Assembly: GCA_000508965.1 (NCBI GenBank)
Contig: BAHV02000001.1
Coordinates: forward strand, 186,001-250,000
Source: Dielma sp000508965
GTDB lineage: Bacteria; Bacillota_I; Bacilli_A; Erysipelotrichales; Erysipelotrichaceae
Reading direction: 5' to 3'
DNA length: 64,000 bases
The position numbers and the translations under genes are program-made. A model generated the notes under the pieces. The model made no database searches, was not told the DNA's origin, and worked only from the letters and a program-made list of their open reading frames with translations. How positions within the stretch are numbered: the first letter of the stretch is position 1; each line of letters starts with the position of its first letter. Of this stretch, positions 62,521 to 64,000 are shown one piece after another.

Positions 62521-63357
62521 TTATTTTAAAAGATTTGTATGATAACAGACGCAATCTGCATAAAGATTTGATGCGATTATCTCCTCGATCCGCTGACGGT
62601 TTCTGGTTAAACCAAACAATGCCGAGCCGCTGCCGGACATTAAAACCGCGTCAAAGCCATCTTTTAACATTTGCTGTTTAAGCTCACCGATCTGCGGAAC
62701 TAGTTTGAATGCCGGCTGTTCTAATGTATTACCGATGAGCGGCAGCCATTCCTCATCGCGCCCGGCTTTTAATGCAGATGTAATCCTGGCAATATCAGGA
62801 TGCTTGGCACGCTTAAAGTCAAGCAGTTTGAACGCACCGGCGGTTGAAACACCCATCGCCGGTTTCACCAGTATGATTTCATAATCAAAGACAGGTTTGA
62901 TGGGTTCAATCTTCTCACCGATACCGCTGACATAAGCCGGCTTATTCATGACACAAAATGGAACGTCGGCGCCGATCTGTTTGCCAAGAGCGGCTAAATC
63001 TATTTCAGGTATATTCAAATTACAGAGCTGATTGATTCCTCTCATTACCGCGGCAGCATCCGCACTGCCGCCAGCCAGACCGGCCTGCATCGGTATTACC
63101 TTATGACAGTCTATCTTAAAATGCTGCTTCAATTGGTACGTATCCCGCATGAGCTTTACAGCTCTGACAATCGTATTCGTTTCATCAAAAGGCATGGCTT
63201 TATCACATGTGTAGCAATCCTCATCACTGAATTCAATCGTCAGCGTATCATGAAAGGTCAAGGGCAGCATAATCATTGACAATTCATGATATCCGTCAGG
63301 CCGCCGGCATACGACATCAAGGCTTAAATTAATCTTTGCATAAGCTGATTCCCGCAT
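62521..63357 (-). CDS. ispE: 4-diphosphocytidyl-2-C-methyl-D-erythritol kinase
   Basis: GHMP kinase of the MEP isoprenoid pathway. 278 residues from the ATG at 63357 (AGGAGTG upstream), lying inside the last 29 bases of rsmA, so the two are translationally coupled. Motifs: AYAKINLSLDVVCRRPDGYH (substrate site, Lys), the ATP loop MQAGLAGGSADAAAVMRGIN, GADVPFC, and DAVLMSGSGSALFGL near the C-terminus. Presence of ispE implies the MEP route. Confidence 0.93.
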   Translation of the reverse strand: MRESAYAKINLSLDVVCRRPDGYHELSMIMLPLTFHDTLTIEFSDEDCYTCDKAMPFDETNTIVRAVKLMRDTYQLKQHFKIDCHKVIPMQAGLAGGSADAAAVMRGINQLCNLNIPEIDLAALGKQIGADVPFCVMNKPAYVSGIGEKIEPIKPVFDYEIILVKPAMGVSTAGAFKLLDFKRAKHPDIARITSALKAGRDEEWLPLIGNTLEQPAFKLVPQIGELKQQMLKDGFDAVLMSGSGSALFGLTRNRQRIEEIIASNLYADCVCYHTNLLK

Positions 63358-64000
63358 TTTCCACACTCCTATATAGACTGATAAATTCTTCCAATCCACA
63401 GCTTTCTGCCCTTCTGGCAGGATCAATGCCGCTGTCCGTCAGTACTTTGCGCGCTGATTCCTTATCACCGATCGTTTCTGAAAGGTTATTCAGCAAAGTT
63501 TTACGGCGCTGAGTAAAGCAGCCTTTCACTAATTTATAAAATATTGGTTCATTGACCGTCGGATCATTTTCTTTAAACCGAAACTGCAGCACTGCGGAGT
63601 CTACATTCGGCTTGGGGTTAAATACATTTTTGGGTACCTTCAGCACATTTTTAACTGTACAGCGATACTGTGTGATAACACTGAGCGCATTATAGTCCTT
63701 CGTATTGCATTTAGCCGCGAAACGATCCGCCACTTCCTTTTGCATCATTACAGTTATTTGTGAAATACCCGCGTCTGCTTCAAAGATTTTAAATAGAATC
63801 GGCGTTGTAATATAATAAGGCAGATTGGCCGCCACTACAACCTCATATCCCTCCTCCAAATAGGGTTTAGTCACTGCTTTTAAGTCAATATTTAAAAAAT
63901 CCTGAAGGACGACCTCGACATTGTCACATTCCGCAAGCGTATCGGCAAGCACTGCCGGCAGCCGTTCATCTATCTCAAAAGCAACTACTTTATCCGCTTC
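63329..64000 (-). CDS. rsmA: 16S rRNA dimethyladenosine transferase (RsmA/KsgA), 5' end outside window
   Basis: SAM-dependent enzyme dimethylating A1518 and A1519 of 16S rRNA. The frame stays open to the window edge with EADKVVAFEIDERLPAVLAD, the SAM-binding acidic region, so the gene starts upstream of position 64000 and not at the internal Met. Motifs: VVAANLPYYITTPIL (catalytic NLPY), VMMQKEVADRFAA, FNPKPNVDSAVL and KGCFTQRRKTLLNNL. About 224 residues are present; the full length is usually about 290. Confidence 0.93.
   Translation of the reverse strand, partial: EADKVVAFEIDERLPAVLADTLAECDNVEVVLQDFLNIDLKAVTKPYLEEGYEVVVAANLPYYITTPILFKIFEADAGISQITVMMQKEVADRFAAKCNTKDYNALSVITQYRCTVKNVLKVPKNVFNPKPNVDSAVLQFRFKENDPTVNEPIFYKLVKGCFTQRRKTLLNNLSETIGDKESARKVLTDSGIDPARRAESCGLEEFISLYRSVENAGISLCKD

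Noticed and set aside
1..64000. CRISPR arrays, rRNA, tRNA and intact insertion sequences
   Set aside because: No regular spacer-repeat pattern, no rRNA- or tRNA-like stretch and no transposase frame could be recognised by eye; weak or divergent cases could be missed.

Overview
The window is about 64 kb of AT-rich Bacillota DNA. The intact housekeeping genes (tgt, rsmA-ispE-glmU-prs, addBA, pheA), the strong AGGAGG-type ribosome binding sites, the BglG/LicR-type PTS regulation and the very large secreted wall or membrane proteins suggest a gut-type Firmicute, perhaps Erysipelotrichia. The species is not fixed by anything I can read. No rRNA, tRNA, CRISPR array or intact insertion sequence is visible.

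Layout. 0-2 kb: the 5' part of tgt and an unknown gene. 2.1-17.4 kb: a giant surface protein of about 5,080 residues, read as two overlapping ORFs because of a one-base frameshift. 17.5-18.1 kb: a candidate small RNA and a dead KDPG aldolase. 18.2-23.5 kb (+): pheA and an aminotransferase, a membrane MutS-like ATPase, and a two-repeat FMN-binding-like lipoprotein. 23.6-28.9 kb (-): a secreted protein, an XRE-TPR regulator preceded by an unlisted 56-residue secreted Cys/His-rich peptide gene, an unknown protein and a ferredoxin-type aldo/keto reductase. 29-34.9 kb (+): addB-addA. 35-37 kb: an M20 peptidase, an unlisted 36-residue membrane peptide and a small acidic protein.

37.4-43.8 kb is a decaying accessory island. 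It holds an adaptive-response (alkylation repair) cluster of alkA, a broken Ada metal-binding domain, an ABM protein and ogt, divergent from an AraC regulator. It also holds a broken methyltransferase, a broken TnpV transposon gene, a broken VOC protein, and a cupin gene behind a MerR-type promoter with a 19-bp spacer.

44.8-53.3 kb (-) is the most unusual unit. It is one apparent ten-gene operon in the order TPR1-oppB-oppC-oppD-oppF-TPR2-oppA-Rid-Rid-TPR3, with a sigma-A-like promoter at its head, a terminator at its tail and a divergent AraC regulator. A complete oligopeptide-type ABC importer is interleaved with three paralogous cytosolic TPR proteins and two Rid-family proteins that lack the catalytic arginine. 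I know of no described system with this make-up.

54.7-59.6 kb (-) is a lactose/cellobiose-family PTS operon (LicR-like regulator, IIA, IIC, ADP-ribosylglycohydrolase, IIB). 59.9-64 kb (-) is a core block: rsmA (partial), ispE, a GlmU-like protein with a degenerate uridyltransferase domain, prs and a DUF1622 membrane protein.
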